From Methylosinus sp. Ce-a6 (lineage in GTDB: Bacteria; Pseudomonadota; Alphaproteobacteria; Rhizobiales; Beijerinckiaceae), in the NCBI RefSeq assembly GCF_009811655.1, contig NZ_BGJX01000003.1, forward strand, positions 62,001 to 126,000: a stretch of 64,000 nucleotides of DNA, written 5' to 3'. The position numbers were made by a program, and so were the translations under genes. The notes beneath the pieces are model-generated. The model saw nothing but the letters and a program-made list of their open reading frames with translations, ran no database searches and was not told where the DNA came from. Each line of letters begins with the position of its first letter. Within the stretch, counting starts at the first letter, position 1. Below are positions 9,491-18,067 of the stretch, one piece after another.

Positions 9491-11452
9491 TCAGCCGCCG
9501 CGCTGGAAATGGTCGAAGACGAGCCGCGCCGTCGCCTTGTTCACGCCCGGCACATTCTCGAGGTCGCAGAGCGCGGCGCCCGCCACCGCCTTGGCGGTGC
9601 CGAAGGCGAGCAGCAGGGCCCGCTTGCGGGCCGGGCCTATGCCCGGGATCTCGTCCAGCGGATTTTTGGCGAACTCCTTCTTGCGCCGCGCCCGATGCGT
9701 GCCGATGGCGAAACGATGCGCCTCGTCGCGCAGTCTCTGGACGAAATAGAGCGCCGGATCGTGCGGGGGCAGGCGGAAAGGCTCGCGCCCCTCGACGAAA
9801 AAGGTCTCGCGGCCGGCATTGCGGTCGGCGCCCTTGGCGATGGAGGCGATGGTCACGCCCTCGAGCCCGATCTCCGCCGCCACCGCGCGCGCCGCCTCGA
9901 ATTGCCCGCGGCCGCCGTCGATGAGCACGAGGTCGGGCTTGGACGGAAAAGCGTCCGGCGCCTCCGCCTCGGGCTTTTCCGCCTCTTTGGCGATGCGGGC
10001 GAAGCGGCGCGTCAGCACCTCGCGCATCATGGCGTAATCGTCGCCGGGCGTGATCTCGGCGCTCTTTATATTGAAGGTGCGGTAATGCGGCTTCATGAAG
10101 CCGGCCGGACCCGCGACGATCATCGCGCCGATCGCCTGGTTTCCGCCCGTGTGCGAGTTGTCGTAGACCTCGACGCGGCGCGGCGGCTCCTCCATGCCGA
10201 ACATCTCCCCGAGCGCTGCGAGCAGCTTCTCCTGGCTCGCGTCCTCGGTGAGTTTTCGCGCGAGCGTCTGCCTGGCGTTGGTCAGCGCATGATCGACGAG
10301 CTCGCGTTTCTCGCCGCGCTGCGGCGTCGCGATCTCCACCTTGCGGCCGAGCTTGTCCGACAAGGCCTCGGCCAATGGCTCGCGATCCTCGATCGCATGG
10401 GAGAGCAGCACCAGCGGCGCCGGCGGATGCTCGCCGTAGAATTGCGCGAGGAAGGAGCCGAGCACCTCCTCCTCGGTGAGGCTCTGATCGGCGCGCGGGA
10501 AATAGGCGCGGTCGCCCCAATTCTGATAGGCGCGGAAGAAGAAGGCCTCGATGCAGAAGCGTCCCGCCTCCTTGGCGATGGCGAAGACGTCGGCCTCCTC
10601 GACGCCGCGCGGATTTATCCCTTGCGTCCCCTGGATCAGCGAGAGCGCCGAAATGCGGTCGCGCAGCCGCGCGGCGCGCTCGAACTCGAGCCGCTCCGCC
10701 GCTTCGGTCATTTCTTTGGCGAGCTGCTCGCGCACGGAGCGGCTCTTGCCGGTCAAGAAATCATGCGCCTCCTGCACCAGCACGGAATAATCGGAAATCG
10801 ATATCTCGCCCGTGCAGGGGCCGGCGCAGCGTTTGATCTGATAGAGGAGACAAGGCCGCGTGCGATTCTCGTAGAAGGAATCGGTGCAGGAGCGGAGCAG
10901 AAACGCCCGCTGCAGCGCGTTGAGCGCGCGCCCCACCGCGCCGGCGTTGGCGAAGGGGCCGAAATAATCGCCCTTGCGCGCCCGCGCGCCGCGATGCTTG
11001 GCGATCTGCGGCGCCTCATGGTCGCGCGCGATGAGAATATAGGGGAAGCTCTTGTCGTCGCGCATCAAGACATTGAAGCGCGGCTTCATCTGCTTGATGA
11101 GATTGGTCTCGAGCAGCAACGCCTCGGTCTCGGTCTCGACCGAGATGAACATCATCGAGGCGGTCGCCGAGATCATGCGGGCGATGCGGTTCACATGGCC
11201 GGCGAGGCGCGTGTAGCTCGCGATGCGCTTGCGGACATTCTTGGCCTTGCCGACGTAGAGAACCTCGCCGTTCTCGGCGATCATGCGATAGACGCCGGGG
11301 CCGTTGGGGGCGTTCTTCCAATAGGATTTGATGACGCCGACGCCGCGCTTGACGCTTTCCGGCGTGTCCTCGGCGAGCTCGGGCGAGGCCGCGGCCTCTT
11401 CCGCGAGGTCTTCTTCGTCGAGCGTGTCGGGGAGGTCGGGCGCGTCGCTCAT
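9491..11452 (-). CDS. uvrC: Excinuclease ABC subunit C
   Basis: Makes the dual incisions in nucleotide excision repair. In the 653-residue protein the GIY-YIG nuclease domain comes first ([29 protein letters not shown]), then the cysteine cluster KRCAGPCTG, the UVR motif near [18 protein letters not shown], the RNase H-like nuclease region with [11 protein letters not shown] and [10 protein letters not shown], and a C-terminal helix-hairpin-helix ([13 protein letters not shown]). The roughly 40-residue acidic N-terminal extension is typical of alphaproteobacterial UvrC. Confidence 0.97.
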   Translation of the reverse strand: MSDAPDLPDTLDEEDLAEEAAASPELAEDTPESVKRGVGVIKSYWKNAPNGPGVYRMIAENGEVLYVGKAKNVRKRIASYTRLAGHVNRIARMISATASMMFISVETETEALLLETNLIKQMKPRFNVLMRDDKSFPYILIARDHEAPQIAKHRGARARKGDYFGPFANAGAVGRALNALQRAFLLRSCTDSFYENRTRPCLLYQIKRCAGPCTGEISISDYSVLVQEAHDFLTGKSRSVREQLAKEMTEAAERLEFERAARLRDRISALSLIQGTQGINPRGVEEADVFAIAKEAGRFCIEAFFFRAYQNWGDRAYFPRADQSLTEEEVLGSFLAQFYGEHPPAPLVLLSHAIEDREPLAEALSDKLGRKVEIATPQRGEKRELVDHALTNARQTLARKLTEDASQEKLLAALGEMFGMEEPPRRVEVYDNSHTGGNQAIGAMIVAGPAGFMKPHYRTFNIKSAEITPGDDYAMMREVLTRRFARIAKEAEKPEAEAPDAFPSKPDLVLIDGGRGQFEAARAVAAEIGLEGVTIASIAKGADRNAGRETFFVEGREPFRLPPHDPALYFVQRLRDEAHRFAIGTHRARRKKEFAKNPLDEIPGIGPARKRALLLAFGTAKAVAGAALCDLENVPGVNKATARLVFDHFQRGG

Positions 11453-11607
11453 GGGGCGAGATTTATGCCCGGCGCGCCGGAATGGGAAGAGCGCGCGGGG
11501 CGCTCGACTGGGGCGTAAGGGGGCGAAGATCGCGATGGGACCGGGATGACCTTTCGGCGCGCGCGCGTAAGATACGCGCGCAAGTCAAAACGAAAAGGGT
11601 TTCGATC

Positions 11608-12111
11608 ATGGCTTCGCCGGTTAGACTTTTTTCCTGCGCCTGCGGGCGCGTCAGATGCGAGGCGGTCGGCGAGCCGATCGTCAGCGCCGTCTGCTATTGC
11701 TCCGATTGTCAGGAGGGCGGCCGGAGGATCGAGGCTCTGCCCGATGCGCCGCGGGTGCGCGATGCGGACGGCGGCACGCCCTATCTCACCTTTCGCGACG
11801 ACCGTTTTCGCTGCGTCGCCGGAGAAGAGCGGCTCGAGGATCAGCGGCTGAAGCCGGATTCGCCGACGAGGAGGGTCGTCGCCCGCTGCTGCAACACCGG
11901 CATGTTCTTGAAGTTCGATCCCGGTTTCTGGGTCTCGACCTATCGGCTCAGATACGAAGGCGAGCCGCCGCCGATCGAGATGCGGACGAAGATCGAGCGC
12001 CGCCATTCGGACCTGCCCCTGCCGCAGGACGCGCCGAGCTATCGCGGCTTTCCGCTGAGGCTGATCGGTCGGCTGATCGCGGCGCGCCTCGCCATGGCCT
12101 TCGGTCGATAG
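11608..12111 (+). CDS. GFA/CENP-V-fold zinc protein
   Basis: A 167-residue protein with the cysteine pattern of the glutathione-dependent formaldehyde-activating (GFA) fold: FSCACGRVRCEA, CYCSDCQEGGR, and later ARCCNTGMFLKF. Such cysteines bind zinc. The real substrate is unknown; many GFA-fold proteins are uncharacterised and this one need not act on formaldehyde. Start ATG 11608 is chosen because the cysteine motif then sits at residue 10. It is divergent from uvrC. Confidence 0.75.
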   Translation: MASPVRLFSCACGRVRCEAVGEPIVSAVCYCSDCQEGGRRIEALPDAPRVRDADGGTPYLTFRDDRFRCVAGEERLEDQRLKPDSPTRRVVARCCNTGMFLKFDPGFWVSTYRLRYEGEPPPIEMRTKIERRHSDLPLPQDAPSYRGFPLRLIGRLIAARLAMAFGR

Positions 12112-12230
12112 GTTTTCGCTCGCGCCGCGCTCCTTCGGCCGACGAGCCTCGGCCGCGGGCGTGAAACCGTCGCCGATCCGCGCTATGTTGTCGCAGCGGC
12201 GAGGCGCGAAAAAACTCAAGGAAGGCTCGG

Positions 12231-13400
12231 GTGGTCGAGGATCAGCGCGAAGCGTCCGGCCGGCGGCGGCTGAATGCGACACTCATCGATTTGATCATTC
12301 GGCTCGGCGCGCTCGTCGCGCTGGCCTATTGGTCGTTTCTGCTCGTGAGGCCCTTCGTCACCATCGTGACCTGGAGCGCCATTCTCGCCGTGGCGCTCTA
12401 TCCCATATTCGAATGGGTGGCGAACCGCCTCGGCGGCCGGCGGCGGCTCGCGGCCGTGGTCATCACTTTCGTGGGGCTGCTCTTCGTCATCGGGCCGGCG
12501 ACCTGGCTCGGCCTCGGCGTCATCGACGGCCTGCGCGGGCTCGCCGATCGGCTCGAGACCGGCGGCGTCTGGGTTCCGCCGCCGCCGGAGACGCTGCGGA
12601 GCTGGCCCTTCGTCGGCCAATCGGCCTATGACTTCTGGGAGCTCGCCTCCACCAATATGCGCAGCGCCCTGGAGCAGGCGCTGCCGCAGCTCAAGCCCTA
12701 TGGCGAGATCGCCCTGGACGCGACGAAGAACGCCGGCGCCGGACTGTTCAAGTTTCTGATATCGGTGATCATCGCCGGATTTCTGTTCGCGCCCGGCCCG
12801 GCGCTGGTGCGCGCCGTCAAGACGGCGGTGACGCGGATCGATTCGCGGCGCGCCGAGCATTTCGTCGATCTCACGGGATCGACGATCCGCACCGTCTCGC
12901 GCGGCGTCATCGGCGTGTCGCTGCTGCAGGCGGCGGTCGGCGGCCTCGGCCTTCAGCTCGCCGGCGCGCCCGGCGCGAGCCTGTTGACGCTCTGCATATT
13001 GGTGCTGGCGATCGTGCAGATCGGACCGCTGCTCGTGGTCGTGCCCTCGATCCTGTGGGCCTGGACCGAGATGCAGACGCTGCCGGCGCTGCTCTTCACC
13101 TGCTGCATGCTGACGGTGACGCTCATCGACAATGTGCTGAAACCCATCGTCATCGCGCGCGGGCTCACGACGCCGCTGCTCGTCATCATCGCCGGCGTCA
13201 TTGGCGGCGTGCTCGTGCATGGCATCATCGGCCTCTTCGTCGGCCCCGTGGTTCTGGCGGTGGCCTGGGAGCTGGCCAGCGCCTGGGCCGGGGACGGCAA
13301 GGCGGGCGCGTTCGTCAGGACGGCGCCGGAGGCTCCCGAGCCGCGCGCGATCGAGCCGCCCGCGGCGGCGGAGCCGGTCGCGCGAGCGCCCGAGCGTTGA
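12231..13400 (+). CDS. AI-2E-family (PerM-like) transporter
   Basis: A 389-residue membrane protein of the AI-2 exporter/PerM superfamily, with about eight hydrophobic helices: a pair at residues 20-95, a large loop, and the C-terminal half including SVIIAGFLFAPGP and the VIGGVLVHGIIGLFVGPVVLAVAW block. The GTG at 12231 follows AAGGAAGG by a few bases and is a good start. Members export varied substrates or act as sodium/proton antiporters, so a role in quorum signalling cannot be claimed. Confidence 0.82.
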   Translation: MVEDQREASGRRRLNATLIDLIIRLGALVALAYWSFLLVRPFVTIVTWSAILAVALYPIFEWVANRLGGRRRLAAVVITFVGLLFVIGPATWLGLGVIDGLRGLADRLETGGVWVPPPPETLRSWPFVGQSAYDFWELASTNMRSALEQALPQLKPYGEIALDATKNAGAGLFKFLISVIIAGFLFAPGPALVRAVKTAVTRIDSRRAEHFVDLTGSTIRTVSRGVIGVSLLQAAVGGLGLQLAGAPGASLLTLCILVLAIVQIGPLLVVVPSILWAWTEMQTLPALLFTCCMLTVTLIDNVLKPIVIARGLTTPLLVIIAGVIGGVLVHGIIGLFVGPVVLAVAWELASAWAGDGKAGAFVRTAPEAPEPRAIEPPAAAEPVARAPER

Positions 13401-13500
13401 GCCGCGTCGCGGCGCGAAAGGCCCGTTCACAAATCGGCCGTACTCGATTAGGGTCCGGCGCGGATTTGCGCGTCTCGGCTTCGATCCCATATTGATGAGC

Positions 13501-13523
13501 GCCCGCTTCGCAAGCGGGCCTTT
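13501..13523 (+). terminator. Hairpin upstream of infA
   Basis: GCCCGCTT, CGC, AAGCGGGC followed by CTTTCG forms a stable short hairpin about 40 nt before infA. It could terminate the upstream permease transcript. The T-run is short. Confidence 0.5.
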
Positions 13524-13564
13524 CGCTATCCGAGGCCCGCAACGGCCTCTGAAGAAGGAACCAC

Positions 13565-13783
13565 ATGGCCAAGGAAGAACTGTTGGAGTTTCCCGGAGTC
13601 GTCACCGAGCTGCTGCCCAGCGCGATGTTTCGGGTCAAGCTCGAGAACGAGCACGAGATCATCGCCCATACGGCCGGCAAGATGCGCAAGAACCGCATCC
13701 GCGTGCTCACCGGGGACAAGGTTCTCGTGGAGATGACGCCCTATGACCTCACCAAGGGGCGGATTACCTATCGCTTCAAATAA
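13565..13783 (+). CDS. infA: Translation initiation factor IF-1
   Basis: The 72-residue S1-fold factor that binds the 30S A site. [19 protein letters not shown], the [12 protein letters not shown] strand and the terminal [12 protein letters not shown] are the canonical IF-1 sequence, and the length is exact. AAGGAA precedes the ATG. maf follows after 6 nt. Confidence 0.98.
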   Translation: MAKEELLEFPGVVTELLPSAMFRVKLENEHEIIAHTAGKMRKNRIRVLTGDKVLVEMTPYDLTKGRITYRFK

Positions 13784-13789
13784 TTTCGA

Positions 13790-14449
13790 TTGAAGGCGGA
13801 GCCGATCGTCTTGACGTCCCATCCGACTGATGCGCGGCCCAAGCTGGTGCTGGCCTCGGCCTCGCCCCGCAGGCTCGAGCTCCTCCAGCAGATCGGCCTC
13901 GACGCCGACGCCTTGCTGCCGACCGACATAGACGAAACGCCCCAGCGCAACGAGCTGCCGCGCAGCCTCGCCCAGCGTCTCGCCGGCGAGAAAGCCGCGG
14001 CGGCCATCAAGATCAGGGCCTATCAGCCGCAGCTCGAGGGCAGTTTCGTGCTCGCCGCCGATACAGTTGTCGCGGTCGGGCGGCGAATCCTGCCCAAATG
14101 CGAGGACATAGAGCAGGCCGAGGATTGCCTGCGCCTGCTCTCCGGACGCCAGCATCGGGTTTTTACCGGGGTCACGCTGGTGACCCCGCGCGGGGCGGAG
14201 CGCCGCCGCCTCGTCGAATCGCGCCTGCGCTTCAAGCGCCTCGTCTCGACCGAGATCGACGCCTATCTCGCCTCGGGCGAATGGCGCGGCAAGGCCGGAG
14301 GCTATGCGATTCAAGGCCTTGCGGGGGCTTTCGTGGTGCGGCTCATCGGCTCTTATACGGCCGTCGTCGGCCTGCCGCTCTATGAGACCGCTGCGCTGCT
14401 CGCTGGCGAAGGCTATCCGGTGCTGACGCCCTGGTTCGAGCGGGCGTGA
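13790..14449 (+). CDS. maf: Maf-family nucleoside triphosphate pyrophosphatase
   Basis: House-cleaning pyrophosphatase for modified or canonical nucleotides. The 219-residue protein contains [12 protein letters not shown] at residues 21-32, DIDETP, the LAGEKA block and the catalytic AADTVV. The frame opens with TTG at 13790, 6 nt after infA, and no better start exists before the conserved core, so a TTG start coupled to infA is likely. The infA-maf pairing is common in Rhizobiales. Confidence 0.9.
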   Translation: MKAEPIVLTSHPTDARPKLVLASASPRRLELLQQIGLDADALLPTDIDETPQRNELPRSLAQRLAGEKAAAAIKIRAYQPQLEGSFVLAADTVVAVGRRILPKCEDIEQAEDCLRLLSGRQHRVFTGVTLVTPRGAERRRLVESRLRFKRLVSTEIDAYLASGEWRGKAGGYAIQGLAGAFVVRLIGSYTAVVGLPLYETAALLAGEGYPVLTPWFERA

Positions 14450-14452
14450 GCC

Positions 14453-15595
14453 TCATCCGCCGATATAGACCCGCTCATATCTCCGCCCGAGCCGGGTCAA
14501 TATCTCATAGCCGATCGTGCCGCAGCGCTCCGCCAGCTCGTCGACGCCGATCGTCTCGCCCAGGAGCTCGGCGGTCTGGCCGCGATAGACGGCGGCTTCC
14601 GGGACGTCGGTCACATCCAGCATGACGAAATCCATCGACACGCGGCCGACGATCGGGCAGCGCCGTCCGGCGACGATCGCCTCCGGGGCCGGGCGGCCGG
14701 GGCCGGCGACGGCGGCGGGAAATCCGTCGCCATAGCCGAGGCCGAGCGTCGCCAGCCGCGTCGGCCGCGTCGCCGTCCACATGCCGTCATAGCCGACGCT
14801 CTCGCCCGCCTCGATCCGGCGCGTCGCGAGAACAGGCGCCTCGAGCCGGGCCACGCTGCGCATCGGATTGGGGGAGCCGGGCGTCGGATTGCCGCCATAG
14901 ATGGCGTAGCCGGGCCGCAGCAGATCGTAATGCGGCTTCCGCCCGAGGAAAATTCCCGAGGAATTGCAGAGCGAGGCCGGAACGCCGGGGAAGCTCAGCC
15001 GCGCCGCCTCGAAGGCGGCGATCTGGCGGGCGTTGCGCGGGTCCTCGGCCCATTGGGCGCAGACGAAATGGCTCATCGTCAAAGTGAGGTCGACATCCTG
15101 CGCCGCCGTCGCCGCGGCTTCGGCGTCCCGCACCGAAAGCCCCAGTCGATTCATGCCCGTGTCGAACTGCAGCGCGGCCGGGAGGCGGCGGCCGATGGCG
15201 CGGCCGAACGCCGCCCATTCGCGGATTTCCTCGAGCGAGGCCAGGACCGGCCGCAGGCGCGCGGCGGCGAGCGCGCGGGCGCCGCCATTCGGCAGGCCCT
15301 CGAGCACATAGACGATGGCGCGCGGCGCGACGGCGCGGATGCGCTCGCCTTCCCCGGCGGTGGCGACGAAAAAGGTGCGGCATCCGGCCGCGGCCAGCGC
15401 CCGCGCGGCGGATTCGGCGCCGAGGCCATAGGCGTCGGCCTTGACGACGGCCGCGCATTCGCTCGCGCTCGCTCTCGCGGCGAGCTGTCGCCAATTGGCG
15501 ACGAGGGCGGAAAGATCAATTGTGAGCGCCGCGCCCGCGCGCGCCGCTGCGGCGGTCTCGTTCACGGGCGCTCGGGCCGATCGGTCGAATCTCAT
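14453..15595 (-). CDS. alr: Alanine racemase
   Basis: PLP enzyme giving D-alanine for peptidoglycan. The 380-residue protein holds the PLP lysine in AAVVKADAYGLGA (K52), the GMNRLG motif, and the catalytic tyrosine region VGYDGMW. Length is normal; the first 20 residues are Ala-rich and the exact start is uncertain. It converges with maf, with only 3 nt between the stop codons. Confidence 0.95.
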   Translation of the reverse strand: MRFDRSARAPVNETAAAARAGAALTIDLSALVANWRQLAARASASECAAVVKADAYGLGAESAARALAAAGCRTFFVATAGEGERIRAVAPRAIVYVLEGLPNGGARALAAARLRPVLASLEEIREWAAFGRAIGRRLPAALQFDTGMNRLGLSVRDAEAAATAAQDVDLTLTMSHFVCAQWAEDPRNARQIAAFEAARLSFPGVPASLCNSSGIFLGRKPHYDLLRPGYAIYGGNPTPGSPNPMRSVARLEAPVLATRRIEAGESVGYDGMWTATRPTRLATLGLGYGDGFPAAVAGPGRPAPEAIVAGRRCPIVGRVSMDFVMLDVTDVPEAAVYRGQTAELLGETIGVDELAERCGTIGYEILTRLGRRYERVYIGG

Positions 15596-15610
15596 GAAGC
15601 AATATTCTAG

Positions 15611-15660
15611 CGCCGGAGCATGGCGTTCGCATGGCTATTCGCGCGCGCCATGCTCCGGCG
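15611..15660. terminator. 15-bp inverted repeat between regulator and alr
   Basis: CGCCGGAGCATGGCG and CGCCATGCTCCGGCG are exact inverted copies separated by 20 nt. The hairpin lies downstream of the LuxR-type regulator stop and upstream of the alr start. It has no clear T-run, so it may be a terminator, an attenuator or a REP-like element. Confidence 0.55.
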
Positions 15661-15688
15661 TCATTAATTTCGCGATTCGAGCGACCGG

Positions 15689-16438
15689 TCAGCGACGGGG
15701 CGCGTCGGCCCCGGTCTCGAGGCGCGGCCGCGGGGCCGGCGTCCCGAGGCGGGCCGCCGGATCGGGCCGCGGCGCCGCGAGGCGAACGGCCGGATCGGGC
15801 CGCGGCGTCCCGAGGCGAGCGGCCGGATCGGGCCGCGGCGCGCCGAGCGAGATACGCACGAGATCGGCGACGCTCTTGACCCGCATCTTGGTCATGATGT
15901 GCGAGCGATGCGTTTCGACCGTGCGGGCGCTGATGCCGAGCTCATGGGCGATGACCTTGTTGAGCTTGCCCTCGACGAGACCCGCGAGCACGTCGTTCTC
16001 GCGATTGGTGAGCGTGGCGAGTCGGCCGGGCGTGGTCCGCGTGCGCCCGCGATAGGCCCTGTGGTCGACGCGGCGGGTCAGCGCCTGCTGCACCGAGGCG
16101 AGAAGCTTCGCCTCGTTGACCGGCAGTTCGAGCAGATCGAACGCTCCTTCCTTCATGACCTGTATCGCGCCCCGAACATTGGCCTGCGCGGTGATGACGA
16201 TGATCGGCAATTCGATTCGCCGCGCCTTGGCGTCCCGGAGCAATTCGATCCCGATCATCTCGGGCATGTCCACATAGATGATGACGCAGCCGCGGTTGTC
16301 GGTTTCGACGGTTTCGAAAAAGCGTCCCGCGTCGTCATGGAGGCGGAGGTGAAAATCCGCTTTGTCCAGCGCGCTCGTCAAAGACGAGCGAATGACCGGA
16401 TCGACGTTCAAGATATGGATGGTGTCACTGTAATTCAT
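15689..16438 (-). CDS. FixJ/LuxR-type regulator with degenerate receiver domain
   Basis: A 249-residue protein with a FixJ-like receiver (about residues 5-122) and a LuxR/GerE helix-turn-helix (143-198, LTNRENDVLAGL and SARTVETHRSHI). Aligned by eye to FixJ, the key receiver residues are lost: the acidic pair is N11-V12, the phospho-acceptor Asp is Tyr (Y55 in IIYVDMPEM, though D57 is close), and the conserved Lys is L105; only the Thr (T83) remains. The C-terminus is an unusual tail of 11-residue PRPDPA repeats. ATG 16438 (MNYSDTIHIL) is the sensible start. No sensor kinase is adjacent. It probably acts without phosphorylation. Confidence 0.82.
   Translation of the reverse strand: MNYSDTIHILNVDPVIRSSLTSALDKADFHLRLHDDAGRFFETVETDNRGCVIIYVDMPEMIGIELLRDAKARRIELPIIVITAQANVRGAIQVMKEGAFDLLELPVNEAKLLASVQQALTRRVDHRAYRGRTRTTPGRLATLTNRENDVLAGLVEGKLNKVIAHELGISARTVETHRSHIMTKMRVKSVADLVRISLGAPRPDPAARLGTPRPDPAVRLAAPRPDPAARLGTPAPRPRLETGADAPRR
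15746..15844. repeat. Three 33-bp tandem repeats in the regulator's C-terminal tail
   Basis: Three consecutive 33-bp units rich in GGCCGGATCGGGCCGCGGCG encode GAPRPDPAARL, GTPRPDPAVRL and AAPRPDPAARL; a degenerate fourth unit follows in the protein. Being a multiple of three, copy number can change without breaking the frame. Confidence 0.85.
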
Positions 16439-16929
16439 AGATCGCTCGCGAGATGAGTTGACGAAAAAGTCAATCGACGAGACCAACGAACTCCTGCCGC
16501 CGGTAAAATGACCGGCGGTCCGACGTTACGACGAACTCGACGTTACTTGAGAGAACCGACGCGACGCAGAACTCACTCGGGAAACGCAAGACCGACGCGA
16601 CGCTCACGCTACCCTTACGCGACTTTGACGCGTTCGCCGCCGGTGGAGAAAAAGCCGGCCGCGAACGACGTTGCGCGGGATCATCCAGCGCAACGTCGAC
16701 GGAGGCATGTTAACAGATCGTAACGCGCGCGCCACGTTTTTCGACTCGAAACCTACGCATTAATCGGATCGATTGCGCCGGAACCCACTACGTAATACTT
16801 AAGTTATTCGTTCCTTCACCGCGAAGCGCCTTGCCCCGACGTCCTCGATATCCGACGTCCCCGAACGCTTGTTGCAGCCGCGACGCGATTGAATTATCAG
16901 TCCAGCCCAGTCTCGAGCGGAGAGAAACA
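16439..16929. promoter_or_regulatory. Divergent control region between the regulator and sdhC
   Basis: A 491-bp non-coding stretch. It contains direct repeats of GACCGACGCGACGC-like sequence (about 16556-16605) and an inverted repeat CGACGTTGCGC / GCGCAACGTCG near 16659-16695. The segment around 16700-16810 is unusually AT-rich for this genome and probably carries the sdh promoter. No gene was recognised. Confidence 0.5.
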
Positions 16930-17343
16930 ATGGCCGACGCCGATCCCGTGAGCGAGAGCCTCGCCGCCGCGCGGCCGCTCTCCCCGCATCTTTCGATCTA
17001 CAAGCCCATCCTGACCATGATGATGTCGATCGCGCATCGCGTCACCGGAGCGGCGCTCTACGCGGGCGCGCTTTTGCTCGCGATCTACCTCTTCGGGTTG
17101 GCGCTCGGGCCTTCGGCCTTCGCGGCCGTCTCCTGGATCGCGGATTCCATCCTCGGCCGCCTCTTCGTGCTGCTGTTCAGCTGGGCGCTCTTTCATCATC
17201 TGCTCGGCGGCGTGCGTCACGCGATCTGGGACCGGGGCCTCTATCTCGATCGCGACGGGCGCGAGCTGCTCGCCAAGGCGACCTTGGGCGGCGGATTGGC
17301 CCTCACCGCGCTTCTCTGGATCGCCTCCGCGCTCTTCGGCTAG
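16930..17343 (+). CDS. sdhC: Succinate dehydrogenase cytochrome b556 subunit
   Basis: Membrane anchor of complex II that binds quinone and heme b. The 137-residue protein has RPLSPHLSIYKP at the start, SIAHRVTGAALY at helix 1 (quinone-site Ser and Arg), a second helix, and the heme-ligand region FHHLLGGVRH, with three transmembrane helices. AGAGAAACA precedes ATG 16930. First gene of the sdhCDAB operon. Confidence 0.96.
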   Translation: MADADPVSESLAAARPLSPHLSIYKPILTMMMSIAHRVTGAALYAGALLLAIYLFGLALGPSAFAAVSWIADSILGRLFVLLFSWALFHHLLGGVRHAIWDRGLYLDRDGRELLAKATLGGGLALTALLWIASALFG

Positions 17344-17436
17344 CGGCGCGCCCTCGTTCTCTCGAGGGACTGTCGCCGTCTCGGCGGGCCTCACTCGCGA
17401 GCGGCGCCTTCGAACAAGGTTAATGGAGATTGGGAA

Positions 17437-17829
17437 ATGTCGAGATCGACGTTCCAGAGCGGCCGCAGCGGCAAAGGAGGCGCCTTCGTCTCCGACCGCG
17501 AGGGCTCGCTGCATGCGCTGGCCATGCGACACAGCGCCAGAGCGCTCGCCCCGCTCGCGATCCTCTCGATCTGGCATATCGTCGGATTGGTCGGCAAACC
17601 CTATGAGGCCGCGCGCGCCGAGCTCGCCCGGCCGCTGCCGGCCATCGCGCTGATCGCCTTCATCGCCGTCGTCGCCTATCACGCGCGGCTCGGCATGGAG
17701 AACATCATCGAGGACTATGTTCACGACGAAGCGCTCAAGGCGACGGCGCTCGCCGTCAACAAATGGGCGGCGATCGCGATCGCCGCGATCTGGACGCTCG
17801 CCATCATGATCATCGCCGCGCCGCGCTAG
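17437..17829 (+). CDS. sdhD: Succinate dehydrogenase hydrophobic anchor subunit
   Basis: Second membrane anchor of complex II. The 130-residue protein has three helices and the motif AYHARLGMENIIEDYVHDE, containing the heme-ligand His and the quinone-site Asp-Tyr. It follows sdhC by 93 nt, and its stop codon lies inside a perfect 43-nt hairpin. Confidence 0.94.
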   Translation: MSRSTFQSGRSGKGGAFVSDREGSLHALAMRHSARALAPLAILSIWHIVGLVGKPYEAARAELARPLPAIALIAFIAVVAYHARLGMENIIEDYVHDEALKATALAVNKWAAIAIAAIWTLAIMIIAAPR

Positions 17830-17868
17830 GGTCTTTCCGTGTTTCAATGAAACACGGAAAGACCCTAG
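17826..17868. repeat. Perfect 21-bp inverted repeat covering the sdhD stop
   Basis: CTAGGGTCTTTCCGTGTTTC plus A pairs exactly with its complement across one central base, forming a 43-nt palindrome. It has no T-run, so partial termination or mRNA stabilisation is as likely as true termination. Confidence 0.85.
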
Positions 17869-17882
17869 GCGTTTGTTTTGAC

Positions 17883-18029
17883 GCGTTTCCGGACGCCGAA
17901 CCGGCGTCCGCTTCGGCGGGAAACGCGCGAGAGCGCTTATCGCTCGAACGGGATCGTTCGAGCGATAAGAATTCGCTCCAGATGAAAAACGAGACCAATT
18001 TCCGATCCAAATGGATCGGAAATTGGTCT
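17883..18029. repeat. Cluster of three further hairpins between sdhD and sdhA
   Basis: GCGTTTCC ... GGAAACGC encloses GGACGCC-GAACC-GGCGTCC (17883-17926). CTTATCGCTCGAACG / CGTTCGAGCGATAAG with a GGAT loop follows (17936-17969). AGACCAATTTCCGATCC / GGATCGGAAATTGGTCT with an AAAT loop (17992-18029) comes last. The middle and right parts resemble sequence near 30400-30442 and 45940-45985, so this is a dispersed palindromic element rather than a unique terminator. Confidence 0.8.
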
Positions 18030-18067
18030 AAAAGCGGCCCGCGCGCTTTTTTCGACGAGGATTGGGA

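Noticed and set aside
9509..11518. 669-codon open frame on the plus strand opposite uvrC
   Set aside because: Same reason: an Arg/Glu/Leu-rich shadow of a fully recognisable UvrC.
15746..15844. Possible CRISPR array from the 33-bp repeats
   Set aside because: The units are contiguous with no unique spacers and encode an in-frame peptide repeat.
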